This document shows positions 18,389 to 29,884 of a stretch of 64,000 nt of DNA, one piece after another. Position 1 is the first letter of the stretch. The number at the start of each line of letters is the position of its first letter. This DNA is from Clostridia bacterium (GTDB taxonomy: Bacteria; Bacillota; Clostridia; Acetivibrionales; DSM-2933): NCBI GenBank assembly GCA_026418275.1, contig JAOABQ010000072.1, positions 102,496 to 166,495 on the forward strand, written 5' to 3'. The notes beneath the pieces are model-generated. The model worked only from the letters and a program-made list of their open reading frames with translations, made no database searches and was not told the DNA's origin. The position numbers and the translations under genes are program-made.

Positions 18389-18559
18389 ATGCGAAAGCGT
18401 AATCAGCAGAGTAATGCCAGAAAGCTTCAAATTGGCAACCTAAAAGGTATAGAAGAAGCGGGATTTGTTAAAATTGGAAGTATTGACCAATGGGTTACCA
18501 TACGTGGTGAGGCTCTGCGGAGCAAGGTAATGCCCCACATACCTATACTGCAAAAGTAA
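18389..18559 (+). pseudogene. Truncated start of an alpha/beta hydrolase
   Basis: The fragment reads GIEEAGFVKIGSIDQWVTIRGE. In alpha/beta hydrolases of this type the same block precedes the NPVLLFLHGG oxyanion motif. Here the sequence diverges right after RGE and stops 15 codons later, so the whole catalytic core is missing. It lies between the palindromic operator and the tetR-type gene, and may be what remains of the repressor's target gene. Confidence 0.45.
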
Positions 18560-18623
18560 ATTGCATAGTGAGTGGCTTCAAACCCTTATGGTAAAGTGAA
18601 TAATAGATTGGATGGTGAAGTAA

Positions 18624-19217
18624 ATGTCTCCATTAAATAAACAACAGCTTGAGATAATTCGTGATGAGCGTGCAACTCAAATTAAACAGGCATCACTAAA
18701 GGTATTTGCCCGATATGGGTATTCTGGAACGAAGACTAGCATGATTGCTTCCGAAGCAGGCATCAGTGAAGGGTTGATTTATAGGTATTTTAGCTCTAAA
18801 GAAGAACTCTTTAACACTCTTATACAAGAACTCTTAGAAGATGCAAGCAGAGAACTCGAGAACCTCCATCAGTTACAGGGAAGTCCATATGAGCAAATTA
18901 AAGCTGTGACTGAAAATATGCTGGATGAAGCCAATAGAAATGCCTTTATTTTAATTCAGACTACTAGGATGGATGAGGATATTCCACAAAAGGCAACAGA
19001 GAATTTAAAAAAGTACTCAGCAGATACTCTAATTGACTTACTGCTTCCTATCTTTGTTAAAGGTCAGGAAAGCGGCGAATTTTATGAAGAGGATCCATGT
19101 AGATTGGCATCATGGTATTTTTCCATAGTAAATAGTATCTGCATGCAGGAATGGGGAAAAGAAGAATACGGTATGCCGAGTGTGGAGGTACTAATGCGGA
19201 TTCTGAAGAAGAATTAA
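18624..19217 (+). CDS. TetR/AcrR family transcriptional regulator
   Basis: A protein of 197 residues, the usual TetR length. The N-terminal HTH covers about residues 14-60, with ASLKVFARYGYSGTKTSMIA and GISEGLIYRYFSSKEELF. The C-terminal ligand-binding domain is helical and variable. The Shine-Dalgarno is weak. The 41-bp palindrome at 18285 is the obvious operator candidate. The regulated gene may be the lost hydrolase or the downstream phosphotransferase-like gene (inference). Confidence 0.92.
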   Translation: MSPLNKQQLEIIRDERATQIKQASLKVFARYGYSGTKTSMIASEAGISEGLIYRYFSSKEELFNTLIQELLEDASRELENLHQLQGSPYEQIKAVTENMLDEANRNAFILIQTTRMDEDIPQKATENLKKYSADTLIDLLLPIFVKGQESGEFYEEDPCRLASWYFSIVNSICMQEWGKEEYGMPSVEVLMRILKKN

Positions 19218-19453
19218 TTACCTACGGTATGGGGAAATCTGTAAATGGCCAGTTTCTATAGAATCAAAAAATATAATTCTCTCCACTTTAATTATAACAC
19301 ATAAAAAATTGCAAATATAGACTATTTGTTCTCATTTGCCAGTGCTATAATTCAATAACACGGTTTACAAACAGCCTCTTGAAAGAGAATTGCCGGGGTA
19401 TATTAAATATTTGTAAAAGGTACATTATAGATAGGCAAGAATAATATTTCGGT

Positions 19454-19513
19454 AAATCATTTTTCTTGGAATATGGTATCAAAATTATCAAAAAGGGAAT
19501 TGCCAAAGGAGGA
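19454..19513 (+). repeat. Duplicated 60-bp leader, copy 1
   Basis: This stretch upstream of the phosphotransferase-like gene, ending in AAAGGAGGA, matches 22193-22252 upstream of the DUF2200 gene at 51 of 60 positions without gaps. It contains the ribosome site of its gene. Confidence 0.75.
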
Positions 19514-19519
19514 AAACGC

Positions 19520-22173
<2,654 letters not shown>

Positions 22174-22192
22174 AGGAGAAGGAGCTAATTCT

Positions 22193-22252
22193 AAATCATT
22201 TTGCTTGAAGGATGGTATTAAAATTATCAAAGAAGAAATTGCTAAAGGAGGA
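22193..22252 (+). repeat. Duplicated 60-bp leader, copy 2
   Basis: Second copy of the leader at 19454-19513 (51 of 60 identical), here placed just before the DUF2200 start codon and again ending in AAAGGAGGA. Confidence 0.75.
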
Positions 22253-22258
22253 AGTACA

Positions 22259-22612
22259 ATGTCCAATCATCGAATCTATTCAATAAGCGTAGCAAGTGTA
22301 TATCCCCTTTATATTTCAAAGGCGGAGAAAAAAGGACGTACTAAATCAGAAGTTGATGAAATCATTCGCTGGCTGACTGGATATACTCAGGATGAGCTGG
22401 AGGAACAATTAAAAAAACAAACAGACTTTGAGACATTCTTTAAAGATGCTCCAGTCCTAAACCCATTAAGAACTCTAATAAAGGGAGTTATTTGTGGTGT
22501 CAGGGTAGAAGATATAAAAGAGCCAACGATGCAGGAAATTCGATATTTGGATAAGCTAATTGATGAGTTGGTAAAAGGCAAATCTATGGATAAAATTCTC
22601 CGAGAGAAATAA
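22259..22612 (+). CDS. DUF2200 family protein
   Basis: A 117-residue cytosolic protein that matches DUF2200 in length and pattern: [20 protein letters not shown], then [12 protein letters not shown], then an all-helical C-terminus with [23 protein letters not shown] lies before the ATG. It follows the phosphotransferase-like gene by 85 bp and shares a duplicated leader with it, which suggests co-expression or past rearrangement. The biochemical function of the family is not known. Confidence 0.82.
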   Translation: MSNHRIYSISVASVYPLYISKAEKKGRTKSEVDEIIRWLTGYTQDELEEQLKKQTDFETFFKDAPVLNPLRTLIKGVICGVRVEDIKEPTMQEIRYLDKLIDELVKGKSMDKILREK

Positions 22613-22706
22613 TTAAGTCATGCGCCCGATCCTATAATATCTTTATAGTAGGCCTTTGAGTAGGCCAGCTTCAAGAGTTTTATATTAATCTCAAGAAAAA
22701 AAGATA

Positions 22707-22737
22707 TTGACATTAACGTTACGTCACCGGGTAAACT
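22707..22737 (+). promoter_or_regulatory. MerR-type promoter
   Basis: TTGACA (22707-22712) and TAAACT (22732-22737) are 19 bp apart, the stretched spacing that MerR-family activators require. The spacer start forms an imperfect dyad, TGACATTAACGTTACGTCA. No merR gene is seen in the window. Confidence 0.65.
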
Positions 22738-22772
22738 GATAATGAACTTATTTTATTATTGGAGTTTTAAAA

Positions 22773-23036
22773 ATGGTTGATAACAGTACAGTTATGAAAG
22801 ATGGGATATGTTTAGAATGTGGGGCCAAAAAGACAGACGGGCTTTCATGTTATGAAATGTTTGGCTTTCCTCTTGTGTGGGAACATAAAGACCCAGAATT
22901 ATATGCCTTGCACTTTTGGCTTGTTTTCTGTTATATGATACAACATCCTTCGAATTATACAGAAGAAGGATATAAGCATTTAGTTAAGTCTTGGAATGGG
23001 AGGGACACTCTCCGGAGGTGTTCCAGAACATGTTAG
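22773..23036 (+). CDS. DUF5946-like protein, probably truncated
   Basis: An 87-residue frame with CLECGAKKTDGLSCYEMFGF followed by WEHKDPELYALHFWLVFCYM and IQHPSNYTEEG, the DUF5946 pattern of a CxxC zinc site and an ALH...QHP helix pair. The family normally runs to about 130-160 residues. After HLVKS a different frame gives the plausible tail SPEVFQNMLDNLEKLKW, ending at 23085, so a frameshift or deletion near 22990 is likely. It is driven by the MerR-type promoter just upstream. Confidence 0.6.
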   Translation: MVDNSTVMKDGICLECGAKKTDGLSCYEMFGFPLVWEHKDPELYALHFWLVFCYMIQHPSNYTEEGYKHLVKSWNGRDTLRRCSRTC

Positions 23037-23222
23037 ATAACCTTGAAAAGCTAAAATGGCTTGGAATCGAAGCAATCAACGAGTGACCATATGGAAGTTG
23101 ATAAATAGGTATATACGCGCAAAGTGGATAGAGAACAGTAGATAGTTGATTATTGTGTGCACAGATTGTCGGATGGATTAATGCATCCTTTGATAATATT
23201 GTTGGTGAAAGGAGGTTGTTTG

Positions 23223-24095
23223 ATGGATTCGTTAAGTAATATGAATAATGCATTGGCATATATTGAAGAGCATCTAACGGAGGATATTGATTATAGTGAA
23301 GTATCTAAAATTGCTTACTGCTCAGAGTATCATTTTAAGAGGATGTTTTCTTTTTTATCAGGAATAGGTTTATCAGAATATATTCGAAGAAGAAGACTAA
23401 CGCTGGCTGCCCTTGATTTAAAAGATACAGATTTGAGAATAATCGATGTTGCAATCAAATATGGTTATGATTCAGCTGATTCATTCTCCCGTGCTTTTCA
23501 TTCATTGCATGGTATTCTTCCTTCTGAAGCAAGGAGTGAAAATGCACAGCTAAAAGCTTATCCTAGAATGACCTTTCAACTATCAATTAAAGGAGGATGT
23601 GAAATGAATTATCGTATTGTTGAGAAAGGGCCTTTTAAGTTAGTTGGATTTAAGAAGAGAGTTCCAATTGTTTTTGAAGGTGTCAATCCAAGGATTGCAA
23701 AAATGACTGAACTTTTAACTCCTGAGGTTATTAGACAATTAAAAGCAATTTCAAATGTAGAACCAACAGGCATTATTAGTGCTTCCACTAATTTTTCTGA
23801 AGGGAGAATGGAAGGGAAAGGAGAATTAGATCATTACATTGGGGTAGCAACATCAAGTAATGAAACTGCAGAATTTGAGGTGTTAGAAATTGATGCTAGT
23901 ACCTGGGCAGTATTTGAATCGATTGGGCCATTCCCAGAAACACTTCAAAATGTGTGGGGCAGGATATACTCAGAGTGGTTTCCATCTTCAGGATACGAGG
24001 CAGTTGAAGGTCCTGAAATTTTGTGGAATGAGAGTCCGGACACTGGGAATCCGAAGTATAGAAGTGAAATTTGGATTCCAGTGAAGAAGAAATAA
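23223..24095 (+). CDS. AraC-family regulator with GyrI-like effector domain
   Basis: A protein of 290 residues starting at the ATG preceded by AAAGGAGG. Residues 1-100 form an AraC DNA-binding domain with two HTH units ([20 protein letters not shown] and [20 protein letters not shown]). From about residue 125 to the end is a GyrI/BacTAlA-like domain ([20 protein letters not shown], then [17 protein letters not shown]) that binds drug-like hydrophobic ligands in this family. It is a probable regulator of a multidrug response; the target is not evident. Confidence 0.93.
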   Translation: MDSLSNMNNALAYIEEHLTEDIDYSEVSKIAYCSEYHFKRMFSFLSGIGLSEYIRRRRLTLAALDLKDTDLRIIDVAIKYGYDSADSFSRAFHSLHGILPSEARSENAQLKAYPRMTFQLSIKGGCEMNYRIVEKGPFKLVGFKKRVPIVFEGVNPRIAKMTELLTPEVIRQLKAISNVEPTGIISASTNFSEGRMEGKGELDHYIGVATSSNETAEFEVLEIDASTWAVFESIGPFPETLQNVWGRIYSEWFPSSGYEAVEGPEILWNESPDTGNPKYRSEIWIPVKKK

Positions 24096-24121
24096 CATTA
24101 AGCATATCAATGATTATGATT

Positions 24122-24150
24122 AAAGGGCACTCTAACTAGAGTGTTCTTTT
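24122..24150 (+). terminator. Terminator after the AraC-GyrI gene
   Basis: AAAGGGCACTCT and AGAGTGTTCTTTT pair around AACT with terminal wobbles, and the right arm runs into four T. It lies 27 bp after the stop codon. Confidence 0.8.
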
Positions 24151-24192
24151 CGTAAATGGGCTGGTAGACAAGGGTGGATATGTTCCCGTCTA

Positions 24193-24516
24193 CCCTTAGG
24201 CCTGCAGTTTGCCTATGACAAGGTAAATGCCATGAGAGATGAGGTGCTTGCAGAATGGAGAACGAATAACGGATTTCCATTTCTATATGTATATGTTTAT
24301 GTAGATGGTTAATTTGGTCAGGCAGTTTCTGCTGTGCGTAATGCAATTTTTAGGCGTGAGCTGCCCTTAGCTTTGGAAGCTATCAGATATGGGGAGAGAA
24401 GATTCTATGCAGCTCATCCTGATTTAGACAATACACCGATATGGATACATTTTGACTCAACAAACCCGGAGTATAATCGGTTCGAGAACTGGGGTACTCC
24501 TAATGATTATAAGTAA
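24193..24516 (+). pseudogene. Decayed gene of unknown function
   Basis: One frame reads continuously as protein on both sides of an in-frame TAA at 24310-24312: FAYDKVNAMRDEVLAEWRTN before it, and RRELPLALEAIRYGERRFYA then WIHFDSTNPEYNRFENWG after it. There is no good start codon upstream. No family is recognised. The intact amino-acid texture suggests a recently broken gene. Confidence 0.45.
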
Positions 24517-24534
24517 TGCGTAATAATAGGGTTA

Positions 24535-25038
24535 TCATGGATTATTCCACTGACACATGACAATAATCTTATAAGGCACAGTTTGGGCAGGAATACTCAT
24601 TGTTGAAGCTCCAAAAACTACAATTAAATTCCTGTTTGCAATATTAGCTGTAAACAGTTGCCCATTTTCTTGTATAATTTGAGTAAGAGGACTGATTATA
24701 AGCTTTAACGTACCATCACTACTTATTAGTTGGGTGTTAAAAAAATCCACCTTTATGTTTTGATTTTGTGTAACCCTTGCCATTACAATTGCTCGATATT
24801 GTGGGGGATATATTAATGGGACAGGGGTATTGAGATCGTAAAATCCGATTACCGGATCTCCAACCGATATCATTACATGGTCTACAAAGTAGGTAGTTGG
24901 CGTTATTACGAAGTTAACCGTATTTCCTTCTCTGTTTTGGACTGTCATTAATTTATAACATCCTGATGGGGATTCACTTCCTGTCCAGAAATCGCTGATC
25001 ATGGTAACAATGCCGAAAAAAGAACCAAAAGTCGCCAT
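24535..25038 (-). CDS. Hypothetical beta-rich protein
   Basis: A protein of 167 residues with GGAGG before the ATG. It is rich in Thr, Val, Ile and Asn with alternating hydrophobic residues, indicating an all-beta fold, and has only two Cys. It contains FWTGSESPSGCYKLMTVQN and repeated VTQN/ITP-like turns. There is no signal peptide or membrane helix. I do not recognise a family. The cupin gene upstream on the same strand has its own terminator, so the two genes are separate. Confidence 0.65.
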   Translation of the reverse strand: MATFGSFFGIVTMISDFWTGSESPSGCYKLMTVQNREGNTVNFVITPTTYFVDHVMISVGDPVIGFYDLNTPVPLIYPPQYRAIVMARVTQNQNIKVDFFNTQLISSDGTLKLIISPLTQIIQENGQLFTANIANRNLIVVFGASTMSIPAQTVPYKIIVMCQWNNP

Positions 25039-25119
25039 TTTTCTTCCTCCGCTTCATAAATATTCTACAATAGCATATGAAATATTGATTTATTATGTTA
25101 CCCTTGAGTATTGTTTTAT

Positions 25120-25162
25120 AAAAAGCTTTAGAAGTGATCATCGAAATCTTCTAAAGCTTTTT
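25120..25162. terminator. Strong bidirectional hairpin terminator
   Basis: AAAAAGCTTTAGAAG and its exact 15-base complement flank a 13-base loop. On the minus strand it lies 28 bp after the cupin stop codon. Confidence 0.88.
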
Positions 25163-25190
25163 AATAGTTTTTGATATTCGTGGTCATACC

Positions 25191-25760
25191 TTATTCAGCA
25201 GCTTCGGCATCTGCTTTGGTTTTATGAACTGTACCAAAGGGATGCTGAGGTGGTGCATAAATAGAATATAATTTCAGAGGCTTATTGCCTGTATTGATTA
25301 GATTGTGCCATTTACCTGCAGGTATAATGAACGCATAGTCATCGCTGACATTTGACTGAAAATCCAACCTGTCTTTCGCATCACCCATTTTTACAAGGCA
25401 TTGCCCTTCCTCGATACGTACAAATTGATCGAGGTTGGGGTGGATTTCCAAACCTATGTCTTCACCAACATTGATACTCATTAAGGTAAGCTGCAAATGC
25501 TTTCCTGTCCATAAGGCAAGACGGAAGTTATTGTTTTGCTTGGTAGCTTCCTCAATATCAACTACAAACGGACAAGGTCCGTAATCCTTTAATATGATTG
25601 GGGTACTGGCCTTGACTTGATTGATATTAGGAAGATATTGATTAGGAAACTGGTTCCGTAAATCTGCGTTATACATTGGGGTATTGGCAAAGTAAGGACA
25701 CTGGTACATATTATATGCGTTACGCATTGGAGTATTAGCGTTATAAGGGTATTGATACAT
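25191..25760 (-). CDS. Cupin protein with N-terminal tandem repeat
   Basis: A 189-residue protein; an in-frame ATG six codons upstream is possible, but AAAGGA fits the inner one. Residues 1-40 contain a duplicated unit (YQYPYNANTPMRNA and YQCPYFANTPMYNA). The cupin barrel follows, with GLEIHPNLDQFVRIEEGQCL (motif 1) and IPAGKWHNLINTGNKPLKLY (motif 2), which supply His/Glu metal ligands. The tail PPQHPFGTVHKTKADAEAAE is typical of a cupin family seen in Firmicutes. The reaction is unknown; the Tyr/Asn-rich head recalls spore-surface proteins. Confidence 0.85.
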   Translation of the reverse strand: MYQYPYNANTPMRNAYNMYQCPYFANTPMYNADLRNQFPNQYLPNINQVKASTPIILKDYGPCPFVVDIEEATKQNNNFRLALWTGKHLQLTLMSINVGEDIGLEIHPNLDQFVRIEEGQCLVKMGDAKDRLDFQSNVSDDYAFIIPAGKWHNLINTGNKPLKLYSIYAPPQHPFGTVHKTKADAEAAE

Positions 25761-26006
25761 AGTGATCATTCCTTTCATAAGCTTATGGTATTATTTTATG
25801 TTTTATGTAAAGGAGATGTGCTTTGATTTGCCGGAATGGCATCTATAGATGTAGTGTATTAATGCAATTTCGTTATCAACTCATGAGTAAGAAAAAATAA
25901 TTGAATATGGCAAATTCACCCTATTATAAAGAGTCGGAAAGCGTATTTTAAATTCAGAATATGGTATTATATTACAAAAATACCTATAAATTGGAGAGAT
26001 GATTTA

Positions 26007-26452
26007 ATGGATATTAATGCAATAAAAGAAGCAATAATAAAAAATGTTTACCATATTGATGCCGGTAGAAAGGTTTCGCTCCAAAAGCATGATAAAAGTT
26101 ATGAACTTTTTTATTGTATAGCCGGAAGTGGATTTGGTGTTTTGAAGATTCTGAAGTTGTTTATGAAGGGGAAAATGATTCATGTAAATACAATAATTAT
26201 ATTGGGGCGTACAATTTCAAACTTCAATGTCGTAGCAATGATGAATTAGACATTCTTGTGGTAATAGACATAGATGCAAATGGTTCAATTTATCTGGAGG
26301 TGAGCAAATTCAAGGCTTTGATGTATGAACCTAATGACGTGTATAAAAAGTTAATTATTTGTGAGTCTTTTAAAGGGCAAACCAGAATGAACTCAAATCT
26401 TCAAAAAAGTCATATTAAACTGGATGAGACTTACATTACAAAGCATAAATAG
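26007..26452 (+). pseudogene. Frameshifted small hypothetical gene
   Basis: The gene starts at an ATG with GGAGAG upstream: MDINAIKEAIIKNVYHIDAG up to LFYCIAG. The frame then turns implausible, while the neighbouring frame continues as WIWCFEDSEVVYEGEN and on through DELDILVVIDIDANGSIYLE to 26452. A single-base change near 26130 explains the break. Corrected, the protein would be about 148 residues. No family is recognised. Confidence 0.5.
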
Positions 26453-26481
26453 AAAAGAAAGAATAATAATACTATAATCGA

Positions 26482-26631
26482 TTAAAAATGAAAATTATAC
26501 TTACAATTGATGAACTGGAGGATTTGGTGGTGTACCAGAAAGTATTCCCCCAGGTACGAATGATAAACAGCATCTGACAATACGACAACCTCTTTGGGCT
26601 GCTTTTCTTTTTTTATGAATGCGAAGTTCAT
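26482..26631 (-). pseudogene. Short paralogue fragment of the 26665-26984 gene
   Basis: An AGGAGGAG ribosome site precedes MNFAFIKKEKQPKEVVVL, which resembles the corrected start of the neighbouring gene (KKSKQPTEVVDI). Similarity fades after about 30 residues and the frame stops at 49. Another frame also gives a plausible proline-rich tail, so a frameshift is likely. Confidence 0.3.
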
Positions 26632-26664
26632 AGCTGATCTCCTCCTGAACACAATTAAACTGAT

Positions 26665-26984
26665 TTATCGGATTTTTTCCTCCCACCAGGTCAATACGAT
26701 TGTTCCAGTGATGTTTTGCTGTCCTGGGGATTTCAGAAGTATTGAAAATGAGCCTCCGGGAGCTATTATTGAGCCTTTGTGTGAGTCGCTTACAAGGGTA
26801 AAAATGTCAAAGTATAGATTAACTCCTGAATTATTTGGATTTATTATACCACCCCAGGCATCATATTTGTTGCCAAAATTCAGTGACCCGGTTTGACCGA
26901 TAAAATATCTTCCCAACATGGAATTCATTGCGGGACTTGTAATATCAACCACCTCAGTGGGCTGTTTTGATTTTTTTCCAACAT
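26665..26984 (-). pseudogene. Hypothetical gene broken at a poly-A tract
   Basis: A perfect AGGAGG and ATG at 26984 begin a frame that fails after a run of seven A (26971-26977 on the forward strand). With eight A it would read MLEKKSKQPTEVVDITSPAM and continue to 26665 as an approximately 106-residue protein (YFIGQTGSLNFGNKYDAWGG, then GSIIAPGGSFSILLKSPGQQ). This looks like a beta-rich protein. Polymerase slippage on the A-tract, real decay or a read error could each explain it. Confidence 0.5.
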
Positions 26985-27187
26985 ATTATTTCCTCCTGAT
27001 TGTGGGATTAACTACTGAATCATTTGAATTTTATTATGTTGTTCCAGACATTTAATTTAATATCATAGTTGATATCCTGACCTTTCAAGTACAATTCCTG
27101 CCTCTGTTGAATATTATGTTAACACTTAGAGCGGGTACTTTATTGAAAAATCAAGTCATGAAAATATTGTAAATAGAGGTGACGTAA

Positions 27188-27358
27188 TTAGATTATAATC
27201 CTTATTTTGAAAACGATTATGATGAGAGACAAATGGGTATGGGATCCACTTATTTATAAGAAATGCAAGAAACAAGTGAAATTACAGACAACCATACAAA
27301 AGCACCAAAGGACAACAAGGGAAAGGTTCTGGAGTTGTATGCTGGGAGTGGAAGTTAG
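27188..27358 (+). pseudogene. Decayed small gene
   Basis: A GAGGTGA site precedes a frame reading DYNPYFENDYDERQMGMGST. It has a TAA at 27257 and resumes with ETSEITDNHTKAPKDNKGKV to 27358. No start codon remains at the expected place (TTA). It lies in the 26985-27485 gap. No family is recognised. Confidence 0.3.
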
Positions 27359-27485
27359 TAGAATTGGTTTCAGTATCAGAGGGTATTAAATGGTGGATTT
27401 TTCGATAGAAAAAGAAACTTTCTATGGTATAATAATAGTGATTTGATCTTTTTTGTGTAAATATTCTCTTTAAAGGAGACCAAAT

Positions 27486-29723
27486 ATGGAACATGAGTAT
27501 ATTGAGATAGTAGGTGCACGAGCGAATAACTTAAAGAATATCAGTTTGAAAATTCCGAAAAAGAAAATAACAATTTTTACTGGAGTATCAGGGTCAGGTA
27601 AGTCATCGATTGTATTTGAGACGATTGCCCAGGAAGCTGGCCGGCAATTGAATGAGACCTTTAGCAAGTTCATTCAAGGTTTTTTGCCTAAGTATGGTCA
27701 TCCGGATGTTGATGCAATTGAAAACCTATCGTTAGCGATTATTGTTGATCAAAAGAGGATAGGCGGCAACTCACGTTCAACACTTGGTACAATAACGGAT
27801 ATTAATCCGCTGATCAGGCTGCTGTTTTCACGAATCGGGCAGCCGCATATTGGCCCTTCCCATTATTTTTCATTTAATGACCCCAATGGAATGTGCAAGA
27901 CCTGTGAGGGTATCGGCAGGATTGTTACGCTTGATCTTGACAAAGCGTTGGATAAAGAAAAGTCACTAAATGAGGGAGCGATTTTGTTGCCTGGCTTTAC
28001 ACCTGGCACATGGCAGTGGAAAATGTATGCCTCAACAGGCTTTTTTGATTGTGATAAGAAGATTAAGGATTATTCAAAAGAGGAATATGACAAGCTTGTC
28101 TATCATAAACCGGAAAAGATCAAATCGGCTTTAGTTGAAGGAATGAACTCCACTTATGAAGGTCTTGTTGAGAGATTTATAAGACAAAACATCAAAATCG
28201 AAGGTGAAAAATCGGAGGCGTCAAAGAAGAAAATCGCTCCTTTCATCACTGAAAAGCAGTGCGATGATTGCGGGGGCAGACGCTATAACGAAAGTGTTTT
28301 ATCGTCAAAAATCATAGGCTATTCCATTGCGGATTTTACGGCTATGCAGGTGGATGCGCTTCTGGAATTAATCCAAAAAATAGATGACCAGAACGTCAAA
28401 CCGATTATCAAAAATCTGACTGAGCGGCTCCATGATTTAATTCAAATAGGACTTGATTATGTCAGTTTGAACAGGGAAACGTCTACATTATCCGGCGGCG
28501 AATCACAACGTGTTAAAATGGTCAAGCACCTTACAAGCAGCTTGACGGATGTAATGTATATTTTCGATGAGCCAAGCATCGGATTACACCCCAGAGATGT
28601 GCACAGGCTTAACGAACTGCTGGTAAAATTACGGGATAAAGGCAATACGGTGATTGTGGTTGAACATGACCCTGATGTGATAAAGGTTGCCGATTATATT
28701 GTTGATGTAGGGCCACATGCAGGCACAAATGGCGGAAGAGTCGTGTTTGAGGGCAGCTATAGCGACCTTCTGAAAGCCAAGACACTTACAGGAGAGTATA
28801 TCGGAAGGAGCCTGCCGATTAAGAGTAAGCCAAGGACAAGCAATGATTTCTTTGAAACGAAAAAGAGTAGTTTACACAATTTGAAAAATGTCAGTTTAAA
28901 AGTACCTAAAGGTATATTTACTGTAGTTACAGGAGTTGCAGGTTCCGGCAAGTCTACCCTTGTTAACGGTGTCTTTGCGAAGGAATATAAAGATGCCATC
29001 ATTATCGACCAGTCCGCAGTCAGCGCAAATTTACGTTCAAATCCAGCGACATTTACTGGAATAATGGATGAAATACGTAAATTATTTGCTGATGAAAACA
29101 AGGTAAGCGCAGGATTGTTCAGTTATAATTCTGAGGGTGCATGTGAGGCTTGTAAAGGGCGTGGTTATATAGAAACAGATCTTTCCTTTATGGATTCAGT
29201 AGAAACCATCTGTGAGGAATGCGGCGGCAAACGGTTTAAGCATGAGGTTTTGGAGTATAAGTATAATGGCAGGTCCATTGCCAACGTGCTTGGAATGACA
29301 ATCTCTGAAGCTGTTGACTTTTTTATACAAAAAGAAATAAAAAACAAGCTGAAGTACATAGTCGATGTCGGTCTGCATTATATGACGCTGGGACAGCCGT
29401 TAGACACCCTTTCCGGTGGAGAATGTCAACGCTTAAAGCTTGCCAAAGAATTAAGCAAAAAGGGCAATATCTATATAATGGACGAGCCTACAACAGGTCT
29501 GCATATGTCCGATATTACCGGCATTTTGACCATCATTGACCGTCTTGTTGACAAGGGTAACACCGTTATAGTCATAGAACACAACCTCGATGTAATTCGT
29601 AATGCTGACTGGATAATTGATATAGGTGTTGAGGGTGGCAGCAGAGGCGGACAGATTCTTTTTGAAGGATCGCCAGGTGACTTGCGAAACTGCAAGGAGT
29701 CAATTACTGCAAAATACTTGTAA
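27486..29723 (+). CDS. UvrA-like ABC ATPase (drug-resistance/UvrA paralogue type)
   Basis: A 745-residue protein with two ABC ATPase units, shorter than housekeeping UvrA (about 940). Unit 1: GVSGSGKSS near residue 35, zinc motif CDDCGGRRY, signature LSGGESQRV near 335 and Walker B FDEPSIGLHPRD. Unit 2: GVAGSGKST near 483, a zinc module CEACKGRGY with CEECGGKRF, signature LSGGECQRL near 642 and MDEPTTGLH. The UvrB-binding and first zinc regions are reduced, as in UvrA2/DrrC paralogues that protect against DNA-intercalating drugs. AAAGGAG lies before the ATG. It is monocistronic, followed by two hairpins. Confidence 0.9.
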   Translation: MEHEYIEIVGARANNLKNISLKIPKKKITIFTGVSGSGKSSIVFETIAQEAGRQLNETFSKFIQGFLPKYGHPDVDAIENLSLAIIVDQKRIGGNSRSTLGTITDINPLIRLLFSRIGQPHIGPSHYFSFNDPNGMCKTCEGIGRIVTLDLDKALDKEKSLNEGAILLPGFTPGTWQWKMYASTGFFDCDKKIKDYSKEEYDKLVYHKPEKIKSALVEGMNSTYEGLVERFIRQNIKIEGEKSEASKKKIAPFITEKQCDDCGGRRYNESVLSSKIIGYSIADFTAMQVDALLELIQKIDDQNVKPIIKNLTERLHDLIQIGLDYVSLNRETSTLSGGESQRVKMVKHLTSSLTDVMYIFDEPSIGLHPRDVHRLNELLVKLRDKGNTVIVVEHDPDVIKVADYIVDVGPHAGTNGGRVVFEGSYSDLLKAKTLTGEYIGRSLPIKSKPRTSNDFFETKKSSLHNLKNVSLKVPKGIFTVVTGVAGSGKSTLVNGVFAKEYKDAIIIDQSAVSANLRSNPATFTGIMDEIRKLFADENKVSAGLFSYNSEGACEACKGRGYIETDLSFMDSVETICEECGGKRFKHEVLEYKYNGRSIANVLGMTISEAVDFFIQKEIKNKLKYIVDVGLHYMTLGQPLDTLSGGECQRLKLAKELSKKGNIYIMDEPTTGLHMSDITGILTIIDRLVDKGNTVIVIEHNLDVIRNADWIIDIGVEGGSRGGQILFEGSPGDLRNCKESITAKYL

Positions 29724-29737
29724 AGGTTCCCGAGCAA

Positions 29738-29769
29738 CAATTTAGCGTTATACCCAAACCGCTAAATTG
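29738..29769 (+). terminator. Hairpin after the UvrA-like gene
   Basis: CAATTTAGCG and CGCTAAATTG form a perfect 10-bp stem with a 12-base loop and no T-run. It may protect the 3' end together with the next hairpin. Confidence 0.5.
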
Positions 29770-29797
29770 TATCAAAATTATAGCTATTAGACAAATG

Positions 29798-29827
29798 AAA
29801 GGCTTGCTGATAACGGCAGGCTTTTTA
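29798..29827 (+). terminator. Rho-independent terminator
   Basis: AAAGGCTTGCTG pairs with CGGCAGGCTTTT (two internal wobbles and one outer wobble) around ATAA, followed by T-rich sequence. It ends the UvrA-like transcript. Confidence 0.75.
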
Positions 29828-29884
29828 TTTGCATAAATTAGGCTGTTGCATGCGTTAACATGTAAGGTTCATATACTTGATCAG

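Noticed and set aside
27207..27389. 60-codon plus-strand frame
   Set aside because: The neighbouring frame (27188-27358) reads more like protein across an internal stop, and this one has no ribosome site.
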